DNA of 64,000 nt from Haliscomenobacter hydrossis DSM 1100 (GCF_000212735.1 NC_015510.1:7999001-8063000), one strand, 5' to 3'; shown: positions 9,302-19,697, counted from the stretch's first letter. Translations and numbers: made by a program. Notes: generated from the letters alone by a model not told the origin.

Positions 9302-10381
9302 ATGAGCAATACATCGATTAAAGTCCTCGTCGTAGGCTGCGGCAACATGGGTGCTTCGCACGCCATGGCTTATCAATCAATAGACGGATTCACCATCTGT
9401 GGCATCGTTTCCACGGGGAAAAGTAAAGAGGTGTTGAATGAGAAATTGGGCGGTGGTTTTCCGCTATTTTCGGACTACACCCAGGCGCTGGTGGAAACCA
9501 AACCCGACGCTGTCTGCATCTCGACCTATCCCGACACCCACGAGCAATTTTGTGTGCAAGCCCTGGAAGCGGGTTGTCATGTGTTTATTGAAAAACCCAT
9601 CGCCGACACGGTTGCTGGTGCTGAAAGGGTAGTGGCTGCCGCCCAAAAAGCCAACAAAAAAGTAGTAGTAGGCTATATCCTGCGCCACCATCCCTCCTGG
9701 GAAAAATTTGTAGAAATCGCCCAACAATTGGGCAAACCCCTGGTGATGCGTATGAACCTCAACCAGCAAAGCCACGGTTACATGTGGGACGTGCACCGCA
9801 ATTTGATGAAAAGCCTCAGCCCCATTGTGGATTGTGGCGTACACTACATCGACGTGATGTGCCAGATGACCCGCAGCAAACCGGTACGCGTAAGTGCCAT
9901 CGGCGCACGGATGACCAATGATATTCCCGCAGGCAATTACAACTACGGCCAATTGCAGATTCATTTTGAAGATGGCTCCGTAGGCTGGTACGAGGCGGGT
10001 TGGGGCCCGATGATGAGTGAAACGGCCTTTTTTGTCAAAGACGTGATTGGCCCCAAAGGTTGTGTGTCCATCGTGGCTAAAGATGCGGGAGGAACCGGAA
10101 AATCGGATAGTGTTGATGCCCATACCAAAACGGAATCGCTGCGTTGGCACCACGCCGACATTGACGCACAAAACGAATTCACCAAAGCGGACGAATGGAT
10201 TGACCTGACCGATGAACCCGATCATCAGGAATTGTGCAACCGCGAGCAGCGGTATTTCCTCAAAGCCATCGTGGAAGACCTGGATTTGACCGATCATTTG
10301 GCCGATGCGGTGAATAGTTTGAGGGTGGCCTTTGCTTGTGATGATTCGGTGCGGACGGGGGAGATGGTGCTGCTGGATTGA
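9302..10381 (+). CDS. Gfo/Idh/MocA-family oxidoreductase
   Basis: A 359-residue cytoplasmic enzyme. The Rossmann motif VVGCGNMGASHA sits at about 10-21, and EKPIADT near 97-103 contains the conserved catalytic-side lysine of the family. DCGVHYIDV near 178 supplies the His/Asp pair. These enzymes use NAD(P) to oxidise, reduce or epimerise sugars and inositols. Sixty bp separate it from the upstream sulfatase and both read the same way, so a role in converting the released sugar is plausible, although the substrate cannot be read. A 37-bp perfect inverted repeat follows 15 bp after its stop. Confidence 0.85.
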   Translation: MSNTSIKVLVVGCGNMGASHAMAYQSIDGFTICGIVSTGKSKEVLNEKLGGGFPLFSDYTQALVETKPDAVCISTYPDTHEQFCVQALEAGCHVFIEKPIADTVAGAERVVAAAQKANKKVVVGYILRHHPSWEKFVEIAQQLGKPLVMRMNLNQQSHGYMWDVHRNLMKSLSPIVDCGVHYIDVMCQMTRSKPVRVSAIGARMTNDIPAGNYNYGQLQIHFEDGSVGWYEAGWGPMMSETAFFVKDVIGPKGCVSIVAKDAGGTGKSDSVDAHTKTESLRWHHADIDAQNEFTKADEWIDLTDEPDHQELCNREQRYFLKAIVEDLDLTDHLADAVNSLRVAFACDDSVRTGEMVLLD

Positions 10382-10395
10382 TGGCGAAATTTAAT

Positions 10396-10486
10396 TTCAC
10401 GCAGATTCTACACAGATTTATGCACAGATTTTACACAGAAGAGTCTGCGAAAATCTGTGCATAAATCTGTGTAGAATCTGCGTGAA
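10396..10486. repeat. Long inverted repeat, arms of CAGATT words (hairpin A)
   Basis: Left arm 10396-10432 and right arm 10450-10486 are perfect reverse complements over 37 bp, with a 17-nt loop. Each arm repeats a word of the type (A/G)CAGATT at 10-12 bp spacing (GCAGATT, ACAGATT, ACAGATT), so the hairpin is built from tandem words. It fills the gap between the oxidoreductase stop (10381) and the adenosine deaminase start (10536). It could terminate transcription or protect mRNA ends, but there is no U-tract. Related words appear in the gaps at 19.6 and 20.9 kb. Confidence 0.9.
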
Positions 10487-10535
10487 CCCTAAATATTCAG
10501 CAACCTCATGTAATTAATCTTCAATCCATATCATC

Positions 10536-11999
10536 ATGTTTCCTTCGCGATTCTTGTTTCTGCTTTTTTGCCTGGGTCTATCCACATTGAATGCCCAAAT
10601 TACGCCCGAAAAATACGTTGCTGACTACCTAAACTCCATCCGCGACAACCGCGCACTCTTGACCGCTTTTTTTCAGCAAATGCCGAAAGGAGGTGATTTA
10701 CATCACCACTACGCCGGCTCAGTTTATGCAGAAACCTTTTTTGATTTTGTGGTCAACGCAGATTATTGGGTCGATACCCGCACTTTGGAGTTGTATGACA
10801 AACTGGAATCACTACAAGTGCCAGGAGGCGACATCAAAAAGTTTAGCACCATCAAAGCAGCAGGAGGATTGGAGGAACTACGCTATCAACTGCTGCGCTA
10901 TTGGTCGATCAAGGATTACAATTTCATCGACATTGCCAGCGACAAACATTTTTTCGATGCATTCGCGCACTTTGACCTGGCCAGCAAGGGGGTACAAACT
11001 GAAGGTATCCTGGAAATTAAACAACGCGCCAAGGCTGAAAACGTCCAGTACATTGAAACCATGTACAAGTCGGTCAAACATGGCCTGAACCTGGATGACC
11101 TGAAGCCTTTTTCCGGCAAAATTGACGCCTTTCAAACCCAACGAATTGCCGATAGTCTGATGGTGGTTTTTGACAGCATTTATCAAAAATTACTGGCCAA
11201 AGGGATCGAAACCAGGGTCTTGGAACACAATGCAAACATTGAAAAAACACACCGCGAGCTGAAATTGGACGATGCAAATTTCACCATGCGCTTTCAGAAT
11301 TCGGTCAACCGGGTACTGTCAGATCAATTGACTTTGTTCAGCAACATGGTCGCTGCTTTTATCTCTGCCGACCGCAGTGATTTGATGGTGGGAGTCAACA
11401 TCGTGGCACCAGAAGACAATCCCGTCTCCATGCGCAATTATTGGTTGCACATGCAGATGTTCAAGTGGTGCAAAAAACAATTTCCCAAAGTGAAGTTTTC
11501 CATGCATGCCGGAGAATTGACCCTGGGTTTGGTCAAACCAGAAGACCTGAACTGGCACATCAACGCAGCGGTGCGTGAAGCAGGCGCTTATCGCATTGGC
11601 CACGGGGTAGACATCGCCCATGAGGCTCAGGTGTATGATTTGCTCAAGCTGATGCGCACCCAACAGGTTGCCGTGGAAATCAACCTCAGCAGCAATGAAT
11701 TCATCCTGAACATCAAAGACGATCGACATCCCATTTTGCTCTATCGCAGCGCCAAAGTGCCGATGGTCATTTCTACCGACGATGCGGGAATTTTGCGAAC
11801 CAACCTGACTGAGCAATTTGTGCTCCTGGCCAATCGCTACAAAAGTATTTCCTATGTCGAAATCAAGCAATTCATTTTCAATAGCATCAAATTCAGCTTT
11901 ATCGAAGACGAGCAGCTGAAATTGAGACTGCTGAATGGCTTGCAACAACAGATCGCCGCTTTTGAACAAAAATTGCTTTTGCTGCAAGTGAAAAGATAA
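10536..11999 (+). CDS. Secreted adenosine deaminase-like hydrolase
   Basis: 487 residues with an N-terminal signal peptide ([15 protein letters not shown]). Metal and catalytic motifs of the adenosine deaminase/ADGF family are complete: [11 protein letters not shown] with H56 and H58, MHAGEL with H324 and catalytic E327, GHGVD with H356, and STDDAG with D415/D416. The fold is a TIM barrel that hydrolyses the 6-amino group of purine nucleosides using zinc. An exported form would deaminate extracellular adenosine, as ADGF proteins do in animals. The next gene starts 4 bp after its stop, so the two are co-transcribed. Adenine or other aminohydrolase activity cannot be excluded. Confidence 0.85.
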   Translation: MFPSRFLFLLFCLGLSTLNAQITPEKYVADYLNSIRDNRALLTAFFQQMPKGGDLHHHYAGSVYAETFFDFVVNADYWVDTRTLELYDKLESLQVPGGDIKKFSTIKAAGGLEELRYQLLRYWSIKDYNFIDIASDKHFFDAFAHFDLASKGVQTEGILEIKQRAKAENVQYIETMYKSVKHGLNLDDLKPFSGKIDAFQTQRIADSLMVVFDSIYQKLLAKGIETRVLEHNANIEKTHRELKLDDANFTMRFQNSVNRVLSDQLTLFSNMVAAFISADRSDLMVGVNIVAPEDNPVSMRNYWLHMQMFKWCKKQFPKVKFSMHAGELTLGLVKPEDLNWHINAAVREAGAYRIGHGVDIAHEAQVYDLLKLMRTQQVAVEINLSSNEFILNIKDDRHPILLYRSAKVPMVISTDDAGILRTNLTEQFVLLANRYKSISYVEIKQFIFNSIKFSFIEDEQLKLRLLNGLQQQIAAFEQKLLLLQVKR

Positions 12000-12003
12000 A
12001 AAT

Positions 12004-14589
12004 ATGCGCTTTTTCCTGCTTTTTCTGCTGGGGCTACCCATCTGTATTTTTGCCCAAAACAACCATCTACAACTCTGGTATGATCAACCTGCCAGCGTTT
12101 GGACCGAGGCCCTGCCCATTGGCAACGGCTACATGGGAGCCATGGTGTTTGGTGACCCCCTGCAAGAACACCTGCAACTCAACGAAGGAACCTTGTATTC
12201 GGGAGATCCCAAGGGTACATTTACCAGCATCAATGTGCGCAAGGCCTATCCGCAAGTAACGGCCTTGTTGGAGGCAAAAAAATACCAGGAAGCGCAGCCC
12301 CTCATTACCAAAGAGTGGCTGGGCCGCAACCACCAGATGTACCAGCCCATGGGCGATTTGTGGCTGGATGTTGAACACGATAAATCGAGTATCAAGGCCT
12401 ACAAACGGGGGCTGGATTTACAGACGGCTACTGCATTTACGGAGTACCAATCGGGCAGTACAACCTATCGAAGAACCTATTTCACCAGCTATCCCGATCA
12501 TGTGCTGGTGATGAAAATGACAGCTACGGGCCCCGGAAAAATCAATTGTACCTTGCGCCAATCTACGCCACACACTGCTCCTGCAAAATACCTGGGGCAG
12601 GGTAATGTATTGCGCATGCAAAGCCGCGCACCGGGTTTTGCCCTGCGGCGCAATTTTGATTTGGTGGAAAAACTGGGCGACCAACACAAGTACCCCGAAT
12701 TGTACGAAAAAACTGGGGAACGCAAACCTGGTGCAGCAAACTTCCTGTACGATCAACAAATCGAGGGCCTGGGCATGGCCTTTGAAAGCCGCCTGAAAGT
12801 GATCCACACTGGCGGAACGATCAGCAACGTGGATGGAAAAATCAGGGTGCAAAATGCCACGGAGTTGGTCATCATCCTGAGCGCAGCAACCAGCTATAAC
12901 GGTTTTGACAAAAGTCCGGCTTACGAAGGAAAAGACCCGGCGAAATTGCTGGATACTTATTTTAGAGCCATTGACAATAAACCTTTTTCCACGTTGTACC
13001 AAAGGCATTTGCTGGATTACCAAAACCTGTTTAAACGAGTGGAAATCAACCTGGCTGCCGAAACCGAGCAGTCCAAGTTACCCACTGATCGCCGGGTAGA
13101 ACTCTTTTCGAATGGCCAGGACCCCGCTTTTGCCGCCCTGTATTTCCAATTTGGACGTTACCTGATGATTGCGGGTTCCCGTCCCGGCGGCCAGCCGCTC
13201 AACCTGCAGGGCATCTGGAACGACCAGCTGACGCCACCCTGGAACGGCGCGTACACCATCAACATCAATGCGCAAATGAACTATTGGCCCGCCGAGATAA
13301 CCAACCTCGCCGAATGCCAGGAGCCCTTTTTTAAAGCCATCAAAGAACTGGCCATCAATGGCCGGGAGACCGCGCGCAACATGTACGGCAATGCAGGGTG
13401 GGTTGCCCATCACAACATGGACATCTGGCGGCACGCCGAACCGATCGACAATTGCGCTTGTTCCTTTTGGCCCATGGGTGGGGGCTGGCTGGTCAGTCAT
13501 TTGTGGGAGCATTATTTGTTCAGCGGTGATCAGCAATTTTTGAAAAATGAAGTATTTCCACTTTTGAAGGGGGTGGTGGACTTTTACCAGGGTTGGTTGG
13601 TCAAAAACGAAGCGGGTTACTTGGTCACCCCCGTGGGGCATTCCCCCGAACAAAACTTTGTGTACGAAGGCAATAAACAAGCTACTTACAGCCCCGGCCC
13701 TACCATGGACATGGCGATCGTACGCGAAGCTTTTGCCCGCTACCTTGAAGCTGCCCAGGTCCTCGGGGTTGCCGATAAATCGGTAGATTCTGTGCGGCAA
13801 AACCTGGCCAAACTTTTGCCGTACCAAATCGGCAAATACGGCCAACTGCAAGAGTGGTCAGCAGATTTTGAAGATGGTGATGTCCAACACCGCCATATCT
13901 CGCATTTGTACGCCATCCACCCTGGTAACCAGATCAACGCCCAAACCAACCCAGAACTGACTGCGGCGGTAAAACGGGTGATGGAGCGCCGTGGCGATTT
14001 TGCCACCGGCTGGTCGATGGGCTGGAAAGTGAACATTTGGGCGCGTTTGTACGACGGCGACCACGCGCTGAAATTGATGACCAATCTCTTCAAGTTAATC
14101 CGCAGCAATGTTACGACCATGCAAGGTGGAGGGACTTATCCAAACCTGTTTGATGCACACCCTCCATTTCAGATTGATGGCAATTTTGGCGCTACGGCGG
14201 GGATCGCGGAAATGTTGGTACAAAGCCACGCAGGTGAGATTCATTTGTTACCCGCTTTACCAGAGGCCTGGCATACCGGGAAAGTGAAGGGCCTGAAGGC
14301 TAGGGGAGGGTTTGTTGTCGATATGGAATGGGCCAATGGAAAACTGACCCAAGCGACGATTCGCTCGACTTTAGGCGGAAATTGCCGGCTACGCACGAAT
14401 ACCAAAGTGGCTGTGCAAAATGCAGGGACAGTTGTGGCAAGTGTGGGTAACTCCAATTCGCTCTTTACGTTCGTGGATGCAGGAACGCCGATCATCGTGG
14501 ATCGGGGGAAGTTAGGAGAAGTGATTCCTGATCAGGGTTTTGTGGTAGATTTTGCGACGAAGAGGGGAGTGGTGTATGGGGTGAGGTGA
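12004..14589 (+). CDS. Glycoside hydrolase family 95 alpha-L-fucosidase
   Basis: 861 residues, signal peptide at 1-18 ([16 protein letters not shown]). The N-terminal beta domain has [15 protein letters not shown] and LNEGTLYSG. The (alpha/alpha)6 barrel contains NLQGIWND and [10 protein letters not shown] with N420 and N422, equivalent to the paired Asn of Bifidobacterium AfcA; SPEQ holds the likely acid E549 and IDGNFG has D725. All four family residues are therefore present. GH95 enzymes remove alpha-1,2-linked fucose by inversion (some act on galactose). Preceded after 4 bp by the adenosine deaminase gene. Together with the sialidase and sulfatase it suggests attack on sialylated, fucosylated and sulfated glycans. 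Confidence 0.92.
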   Translation: MRFFLLFLLGLPICIFAQNNHLQLWYDQPASVWTEALPIGNGYMGAMVFGDPLQEHLQLNEGTLYSGDPKGTFTSINVRKAYPQVTALLEAKKYQEAQPLITKEWLGRNHQMYQPMGDLWLDVEHDKSSIKAYKRGLDLQTATAFTEYQSGSTTYRRTYFTSYPDHVLVMKMTATGPGKINCTLRQSTPHTAPAKYLGQGNVLRMQSRAPGFALRRNFDLVEKLGDQHKYPELYEKTGERKPGAANFLYDQQIEGLGMAFESRLKVIHTGGTISNVDGKIRVQNATELVIILSAATSYNGFDKSPAYEGKDPAKLLDTYFRAIDNKPFSTLYQRHLLDYQNLFKRVEINLAAETEQSKLPTDRRVELFSNGQDPAFAALYFQFGRYLMIAGSRPGGQPLNLQGIWNDQLTPPWNGAYTININAQMNYWPAEITNLAECQEPFFKAIKELAINGRETARNMYGNAGWVAHHNMDIWRHAEPIDNCACSFWPMGGGWLVSHLWEHYLFSGDQQFLKNEVFPLLKGVVDFYQGWLVKNEAGYLVTPVGHSPEQNFVYEGNKQATYSPGPTMDMAIVREAFARYLEAAQVLGVADKSVDSVRQNLAKLLPYQIGKYGQLQEWSADFEDGDVQHRHISHLYAIHPGNQINAQTNPELTAAVKRVMERRGDFATGWSMGWKVNIWARLYDGDHALKLMTNLFKLIRSNVTTMQGGGTYPNLFDAHPPFQIDGNFGATAGIAEMLVQSHAGEIHLLPALPEAWHTGKVKGLKARGGFVVDMEWANGKLTQATIRSTLGGNCRLRTNTKVAVQNAGTVVASVGNSNSLFTFVDAGTPIIVDRGKLGEVIPDQGFVVDFATKRGVVYGVR

Positions 14590-14670
14590 GTGGCTTGATA
14601 GTCTGAAGGCATAATTCCAATATTTTACCCTAAGTGACCGTTAAGAGTATGTTTGGTCAACCGATATAAA

Positions 14671-15996
14671 ATGAGAAAACTATTGTTTGCCCCGATCTAC
14701 TTTTTTATGCTACAACCTGCCAACGCCCAGGAAATCCGGGAGTTCATGGATTTACAAAGTCACATGACCGTGCATATTCCCTATGGCTTTTTTGGCAAGG
14801 GTTTAACCTATTTTTCCAACGATGACCCTCCTAAAAGCAGCTACAAGCACACCTTTACCAATGTGAACCATGCCAATTTTCTGGAGAACAATCAAGGTGC
14901 CAGAATCATCATCAACGGCGCGCTAAGCAAGGAATGGGTCACCTCCAAGAAAAAAGCGCGCCGGGTCATTATAGAACAAATTGATTATGTAAATGATTTT
15001 ATCAGCAACCATTCTGACAAATTTGCTCTGGCAAAAACACCGCAGGAAGTAAGAGACCTGGTCGCCAATACCAACAAAACCATTGTCATCCATTCCATTG
15101 AAGGAGGCCGGAGATTGATCAATAGCCAGGAAGATGCCAATTTTTGGGCAAGCCAGGGCATTGCTTTCATTACCCTGGTTCATTTGTTGGATGATGAAAA
15201 CGGAGCTTCCGCCATTACGCCGGGGTTAATGACCGGTTTGATCAATGCAAAAGGGGGATTTCGCAAAGAAAAAAACCGCAGACTCACTGAACATGGCAAA
15301 CAGGCCATCCAGTATTTGGCCAATGCCGGGATCATGACGGATATTTCGCACATGTCGGAATTGACCAGAAAAGACGCGCTGGATTACATGTTTGAACACA
15401 ATATTCCGCCGATTTCAACGCACGATGGATTTCAGCCGATCCAGAATAGTCCCCGGGGAATTTCCGCCGAAGACATCATCAGGATTTACCAGCACAATGG
15501 ATTTGTTTCACTACCCCTGAGTGGTGGGGCGCTCAAACCCCATAAATCTTTTCCCGTTTATCAAAAAATGCTGGATAGTTTGAGCCGGTTGGATTGCTAT
15601 TGTGAGGGCTCGATCGATGATTATAAATTTACTTATCAGGTGGTGAAGCAATTTATTGAAAACAACGCTGCGCTTATCGCAAAAGATTCAACGGTCGTTT
15701 TTGCTGAATTGAATGACAGCCAGAAAGTTAAATATTCCATCGGGTTTCAAACCGATTTTAACGGTTGGCTCAATCACAATCGCCCCCGTTACGGCAAAGA
15801 TGGCTGTTACGAACTGGCCGCAGATCGAGAATATGACGAGATTGAGCTAAAGGGATTGGCGCATCCCGGCCTGTTAAACGCACACTGGAATTTGTTGATC
15901 AGGGAAGGAGTGGATCTGGAGCCGATCAAAAGATCCTCGGAAAAGTTTTTGCAGTTGTGGCAGTATTTTTTGGATCATCGGAGGGTTGAAAATTAG
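14671..15996 (+). CDS. Secreted M19-like membrane dipeptidase
   Basis: With the ATG at 14671 the protein has 441 residues and a signal peptide (MRKLLFAPIYFFMLQPANAQ); an in-frame ATG at 14653 would add six residues. Motifs of the renal dipeptidase family M19 are present in order: an N-terminal DLQSHM in place of the usual DGHxD, HSIEGG with the bridging Glu, a VHLLDD segment, DISHMSE, STHDG, and a late LAHPG. The changed first metal site makes it a divergent member, so hydrolysis of dipeptides is probable but not certain. It follows the fucosidase by about 80 bp on the same strand. Confidence 0.65.
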   Translation: MRKLLFAPIYFFMLQPANAQEIREFMDLQSHMTVHIPYGFFGKGLTYFSNDDPPKSSYKHTFTNVNHANFLENNQGARIIINGALSKEWVTSKKKARRVIIEQIDYVNDFISNHSDKFALAKTPQEVRDLVANTNKTIVIHSIEGGRRLINSQEDANFWASQGIAFITLVHLLDDENGASAITPGLMTGLINAKGGFRKEKNRRLTEHGKQAIQYLANAGIMTDISHMSELTRKDALDYMFEHNIPPISTHDGFQPIQNSPRGISAEDIIRIYQHNGFVSLPLSGGALKPHKSFPVYQKMLDSLSRLDCYCEGSIDDYKFTYQVVKQFIENNAALIAKDSTVVFAELNDSQKVKYSIGFQTDFNGWLNHNRPRYGKDGCYELAADREYDEIELKGLAHPGLLNAHWNLLIREGVDLEPIKRSSEKFLQLWQYFLDHRRVEN

Positions 15997-16058
15997 ACAA
16001 TTGTACCATCTATAGCCTAACTATCGTATCTTCATCCCCACCAAAATCCACCCACCAT

Positions 16059-16625
16059 ATGAATTTCGACCACATCTTCACGGTGACCTTTACCCTTTTT
16101 GCCATCATCGACATGCTGGGCAACATTCCCATTCTCATTTCGATCAGCGAGCGGATCGGGCAAATCCAGGCCTGGAAAACAACCATTTTTGCCGGAGCCT
16201 TGATGCTGGTTTTTTTATTTGTGGGCGAGGCTTTTCTGCATGTTTTGGGTGTTGATTTAAAATCTTTTGCCGTGGCGGGTTCAATTTTGATTTTCATCAT
16301 GGGCTTGGAAATGACCCTGGGCATCGATATTTTCAAATCAGAAGATGAAAACCAAACAGGAAGTTTGGTGCCCGTAGCTTTTCCACTCATCGCCGGTTCT
16401 GGAACCTTGACGACGGTCATTTCACTCAAAACCAATTACGATTCCCTCACGATTGTGATCGGCATTTTGCTCAATTTGTTGATCATTTACCTGGTTTTGC
16501 GCTCTTTGCGCCTGATCGAAAAACTGCTGGGGCGGGGAGGACTGTTGGTCATCCGCAAATTTATGGGGGTCATTTTGTTGGCCGTAGCGGTGAAAATTTT
16601 CAAGTCGAATTTGGGGATTGGATAA
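16059..16625 (+). CDS. MarC-family integral membrane protein
   Basis: 188 residues with about six hydrophobic segments. The beginning TVTFTLFAIIDMLGNIPIL and the later PLIAGSGTLTTVISL are the two half-repeats typical of MarC/UPF0056 proteins, inner-membrane proteins of unknown transport role. The early claim that MarC gives multiple antibiotic resistance was not upheld, so no resistance role should be assumed. It is on the plus strand, convergent with the S46 peptidase gene; the gap contains hairpin B. Confidence 0.88.
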   Translation: MNFDHIFTVTFTLFAIIDMLGNIPILISISERIGQIQAWKTTIFAGALMLVFLFVGEAFLHVLGVDLKSFAVAGSILIFIMGLEMTLGIDIFKSEDENQTGSLVPVAFPLIAGSGTLTTVISLKTNYDSLTIVIGILLNLLIIYLVLRSLRLIEKLLGRGGLLVIRKFMGVILLAVAVKIFKSNLGIG

Positions 16626-16631
16626 GTTTTA

Positions 16632-16717
16632 TTTTTTAACACAAAGGGCACAAAGGACACAAGAAGAGCGCTTCCTTGTGCTCTTTGTGCTTTCCTTTGT
16701 GCCCCTTGTGTTAAAAA
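16632..16717. repeat. Long imperfect inverted repeat, CACAAAGG words (hairpin B)
   Basis: Between the MarC stop (16625) and the S46 gene. The left arm begins with TTTTTTAACACAAAGGGCAC and the right arm ends with the matching GTGCCCCTTGTGTTAAAAAA. Within the arms CACAAAGG-like words repeat at about 9 bp. The long T and A runs at its ends would let it terminate transcription from both convergent genes. Arms differ by a few bases and a short insertion. Confidence 0.85.
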
Positions 16718-16761
16718 ACCGTCGCTTTTAAAGCACTCTTTTTTAGAATGAACCCTACAAT

Positions 16762-18975
16762 CTACTTCACCAACTTCAACTCATCCACAATGTGCTTCGC
16801 GCCCCCCAATTTTTCAATGCACCACAACATGTAGCGTACATCCACACAGATGGTGCGATTGAGGTCTTTGTCAAAAGCCAGTTTGTGGCTCAGCGCTTCG
16901 TAGTTGCCGTCGAAAGCCAGCCCCAACAATTCCCCTTTGCCGTTGATCACCGGAGAACCCGAGTTTCCGCCCGTGATGTCATTGGTGGTGATGAAGCTGA
17001 CCACTATGTCGTTGTACTTGGAATCCACGTACTGGCCAAAATCGCGGGCTTTGTACAGGTCCAGGAATTTTTTGGGTAGATCAAACTCATAATCACCAGG
17101 TTTGTACTTGGCCATGACCCCGGATAAGGTACAGGCGTAATCATACATCACTGCGTCTTTCGGTTTATAACTTTTAACGGAGCCGTAAGACACCCGCATC
17201 GTAAAATTGGCATCGGGGTAAGTGCTGTTCATGCGGGTGGGATTCATCTCAAACAGACCCTTGAGGTACGTTCGGCCCAGGTCTTCATTACGGCTGGCAA
17301 ACTCCACAAATTTCGACTGGTAATTTTGCTCCCAATTTTTGAGAAAAGCGTTGACCACCACAAAGGCTGGATCGTTGGTCAAGGCTTCAAGCGTAGGTTT
17401 TTCCTTAAATGCGGCCCATTTTTTGTCATCCACCATCATAGAGTTGGTGAACACATCTTCGGCAAAAGCCTTGAAAGGACTGGTTTCGATGTTGCTGTAT
17501 TTGCGGAACAACATCTCGTAAAATCCCTTGGGATGTTGGTTGCTTTCAATGTCGGTGAGGAAGCTCATGACGACTGAAGCCAGGATACTTTTGTCCGCTT
17601 TAAGGTTGTAATTGGCGAGGTAACTGCTGCGGGCATTTTCCAGATTTTGCAGTAGTTTTTGTGGATTGTCTCCTTTGATTAAAGCGTTTTCCAATGCCAT
17701 CCAACCACCGGCAGCGCGTATCAAACGACAACCCGTGATGCCTTCCACGATGTATTGGCGGTGCATGGCGTAAGGCCGCCAATCGGCGTAAATTTTTTCA
17801 AAATCGGCAAACAGATTTTCGTATTCCGGTTTGCCTTTGGCCCAGGTGGTAAAGGCCTCTTCCACCTTTTTCTTTTGGCCGTAAATGTCGTATTTGATCA
17901 GTTGTTTGGTTTCCCCGTCGTAGAACTTCCAATAGTTGGCTACACTGGCGTATTCAGGGCCCAGTTGAAGTTTGGTGGCGGGGCTTTTGCGCATTTCTTC
18001 AAACATGTACTTAAGGCGCATGTCGCGCAACTTGACCAGGGTTGGGTTGTTGATGTCGGTACTCAGTTTGATGCCCGCCGAAGTTTCGTAGCGGTTGGTG
18101 CTGCCGGGGTAGCCATAAATCATGGCATAGTCGCCATCCGAAAAACCTTTGATGCTTACCGGCAGGAAGTACTTGGGTTTGTAGGGCACATTGTCAGCCG
18201 CATAATTGGCGGCCTTGCCCGCTGCGCTCATGTAGACGCGAAACACCGAGAAATCACCCGTGTGGCGGGGCCATTCCCAGTTGTCGGTATCACCCCCATA
18301 TTTGCCGATGCTTTCTGGCGGAGTGCCCACCAGCCGCACATCTTTGTACACGTCATAGCTGTACATCAGATACTGACGACCTTTAAAAATCGGAACAATC
18401 ACCGCGGCTTTGAATTCGTCACCCGCTACGGAAGCAGTGATCAAGCTTTGCGCTGCTTCATTGATTTTGGCCAGTCGTTCAGCGCCTTTGAGGCTGCCTG
18501 CGGCTTCGAGAATTTTGGCGCTCACATCGTCGATGCTGCGCAAAAAACGCACTTGTAAGCCCTGTGAGGGGATTTCTTTACTTTTGTCCATGGCCCAAAA
18601 ACCATCGCGCAGGTAGTTGTTTTCCACACTGGAAGCGGCGGCAATCTGGCTGTAGCCGCAGTGGTGATTGGTGAAAATCAGTCCCTGTTCGCTGACAATT
18701 TCTCCGGTACAACCTCCGCCAAAGATCACAATCGCGTCTTTGATGGAAGCCTGGTTCATGCTGTAAAGCTGTTCAGGCTTGAGTTTTAGACCTCTTTTGA
18801 CCATGTCCTGGTAAACCTGTTGCCCCAGCAGCATGGGCAACCACATGCCTTCGTCGGCGTAGCTGCGCACCAGGATGAGCAGGGAAAAAAGGACGGACAA
18901 TTGTAGTTTTTTCAAAAAACGCGCAGCTGGTTGGATTGCGCGGGTTTCATTTGGTACAGATAAGCGATCCATTGT
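16762..18975 (-). CDS. S46-family dipeptidyl peptidase, DPP7 type
   Basis: 737 residues from the ATG at 18975; an upstream in-frame start at 19008 is possible. After a basic stretch and a hydrophobic signal segment comes DEGMWLPMLL, the usual mature start of S46 enzymes. The chymotrypsin-like catalytic set includes TNHHCGYS (H104/H105), a central Asp region and GGNSGSPV with Ser672. Eighteen residues after that Ser, in LAFDG, is Gly; in known enzymes Gly at this place marks DPP7 (hydrophobic P1), whereas Arg marks DPP11 (acidic P1). It removes dipeptides from peptide N-termini in the periplasm, as in asaccharolytic Bacteroidota. The N-terminal extension before the signal core is about 20 residues longer than usual. 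Confidence 0.92.
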   Translation of the reverse strand, partial: TMDRLSVPNETRAIQPAARFLKKLQLSVLFSLLILVRSYADEGMWLPMLLGQQVYQDMVKRGLKLKPEQLYSMNQASIKDAIVIFGGGCTGEIVSEQGLIFTNHHCGYSQIAAASSVENNYLRDGFWAMDKSKEIPSQGLQVRFLRSIDDVSAKILEAAGSLKGAERLAKINEAAQSLITASVAGDEFKAAVIVPIFKGRQYLMYSYDVYKDVRLVGTPPESIGKYGGDTDNWEWPRHTGDFSVFRVYMSAAGKAANYAADNVPYKPKYFLPVSIKGFSDGDYAMIYGYPGSTNRYETSAGIKLSTDINNPTLVKLRDMRLKYMFEEMRKSPATKLQLGPEYASVANYWKFYDGETKQLIKYDIYGQKKKVEEAFTTWAKGKPEYENLFADFEKIYADWRPYAMHRQYIVEGITGCRLIRAAGGWMALENALIKGDNPQKLLQNLENARSSYLANYNLKADKSILASVVMSFLTDIESNQHPKGFYEMLFRKYSNIETSPFKAFAEDVFTNSMMVDDKKWAAFKEKPTLEALTNDPAFVVVNAFLKNWEQNYQSKFVEFASRNEDLGRTYLKGLFEMNPTRMNSTYPDANFTMRVSYGSVKSYKPKDAVMYDYACTLSGVMAKYKPGDYEFDLPKKFLDLYKARDFGQYVDSKYNDIVVSFITTNDITGGNSGSPVINGKGELLGLAFDGNYEALSHKLAFDKDLNRTICVDVRYMLWCIEKLGGAKHIVDELKLVK

Positions 18976-19046
18976 ATCTAATTTTGGTTTTGCGCCGAAA
19001 AAATACACTATTTTGGCTATACTTGTGATGATGATAAATAATAGAA

Positions 19047-19571
19047 ATGGATAAGCGAGAAATTGCGCAAAACCTGGAAGATCACTACGCTGAATTTTGT
19101 GATTTGATCCAAAGTTTCAGTACGGTCGATTTTAACCATCATGCAGAAGGGAAATGGTCGGCTGCGCAACAGCTGGATCACCTGATTCGCAGCGTAAGCC
19201 CGGTGGTGATGGGTCTGAGTTTGCCGAAGTTTTTATTGCGCCTGACATTTGGCCAAGCCAAAAGGCCCTCGATGGATTACGATACCCTAGTAAAAACCTA
19301 CCAGGGTGCTTTGGCCAGTGGAGGCAAATCTCCACGGGCGTACGAGCCCAAATTAGGAGGCGCAGCTTTTCAATCGACCGGAACGGCGAAATTGGCGCAC
19401 TTGATTGTGCGTTTGAACCGCCTGGTGGAGTCTTTGAGTGAGGCAGATTTAGATCAATTGCAGGCACCACATCCTTTGATCGGGAAGCTGACTTTGCGGG
19501 AGTTGCTGTATTTTACGGTGTACCACGTGCAACACCACCAGCGAAGTGTAAAGGCAGGATTGGAGAAATAA
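19047..19571 (+). CDS. DinB-superfamily protein
   Basis: A 174-residue soluble protein with the DinB_2 pattern: EGKWSAAQQLDHLIRS near residues 35-50 with a metal-side His, and LLYFTVYHVQHHQRSV near the end with further His. The substrate is not evident. It diverges from the S46 gene (71 bp between starts) and ends exactly at hairpin C. It is only distantly similar to the other DinB-like gene at 1.3 kb, so the two are not a recent duplication. Confidence 0.75.
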   Translation: MDKREIAQNLEDHYAEFCDLIQSFSTVDFNHHAEGKWSAAQQLDHLIRSVSPVVMGLSLPKFLLRLTFGQAKRPSMDYDTLVKTYQGALASGGKSPRAYEPKLGGAAFQSTGTAKLAHLIVRLNRLVESLSEADLDQLQAPHPLIGKLTLRELLYFTVYHVQHHQRSVKAGLEK

Positions 19572-19660
19572 ATTCACCACAGATTGCACAGATTCACACA
19601 GATGAAACAGAAGCAATTTTGTTAGGAAATCTGTGGAAATCTGAGTTATCTGTGGTGAAT
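19572..19660. repeat. Long inverted repeat with CAGATT words (hairpin C)
   Basis: Starts at the base after the DinB stop. Left arm 19572-19603 and right arm 19629-19660 match imperfectly over 32 bp; the outer 13 bp (ATTCACCACAGAT) are exact. Words ACAGATT/ACAGAT recur within each arm. It ends about 38 bp before the Rieske gene start, so it may act as terminator between the two. Confidence 0.85.
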
Positions 19661-19697
19661 AACTTCTGAAGTACAAACTTTACGGAAACATTTACTT

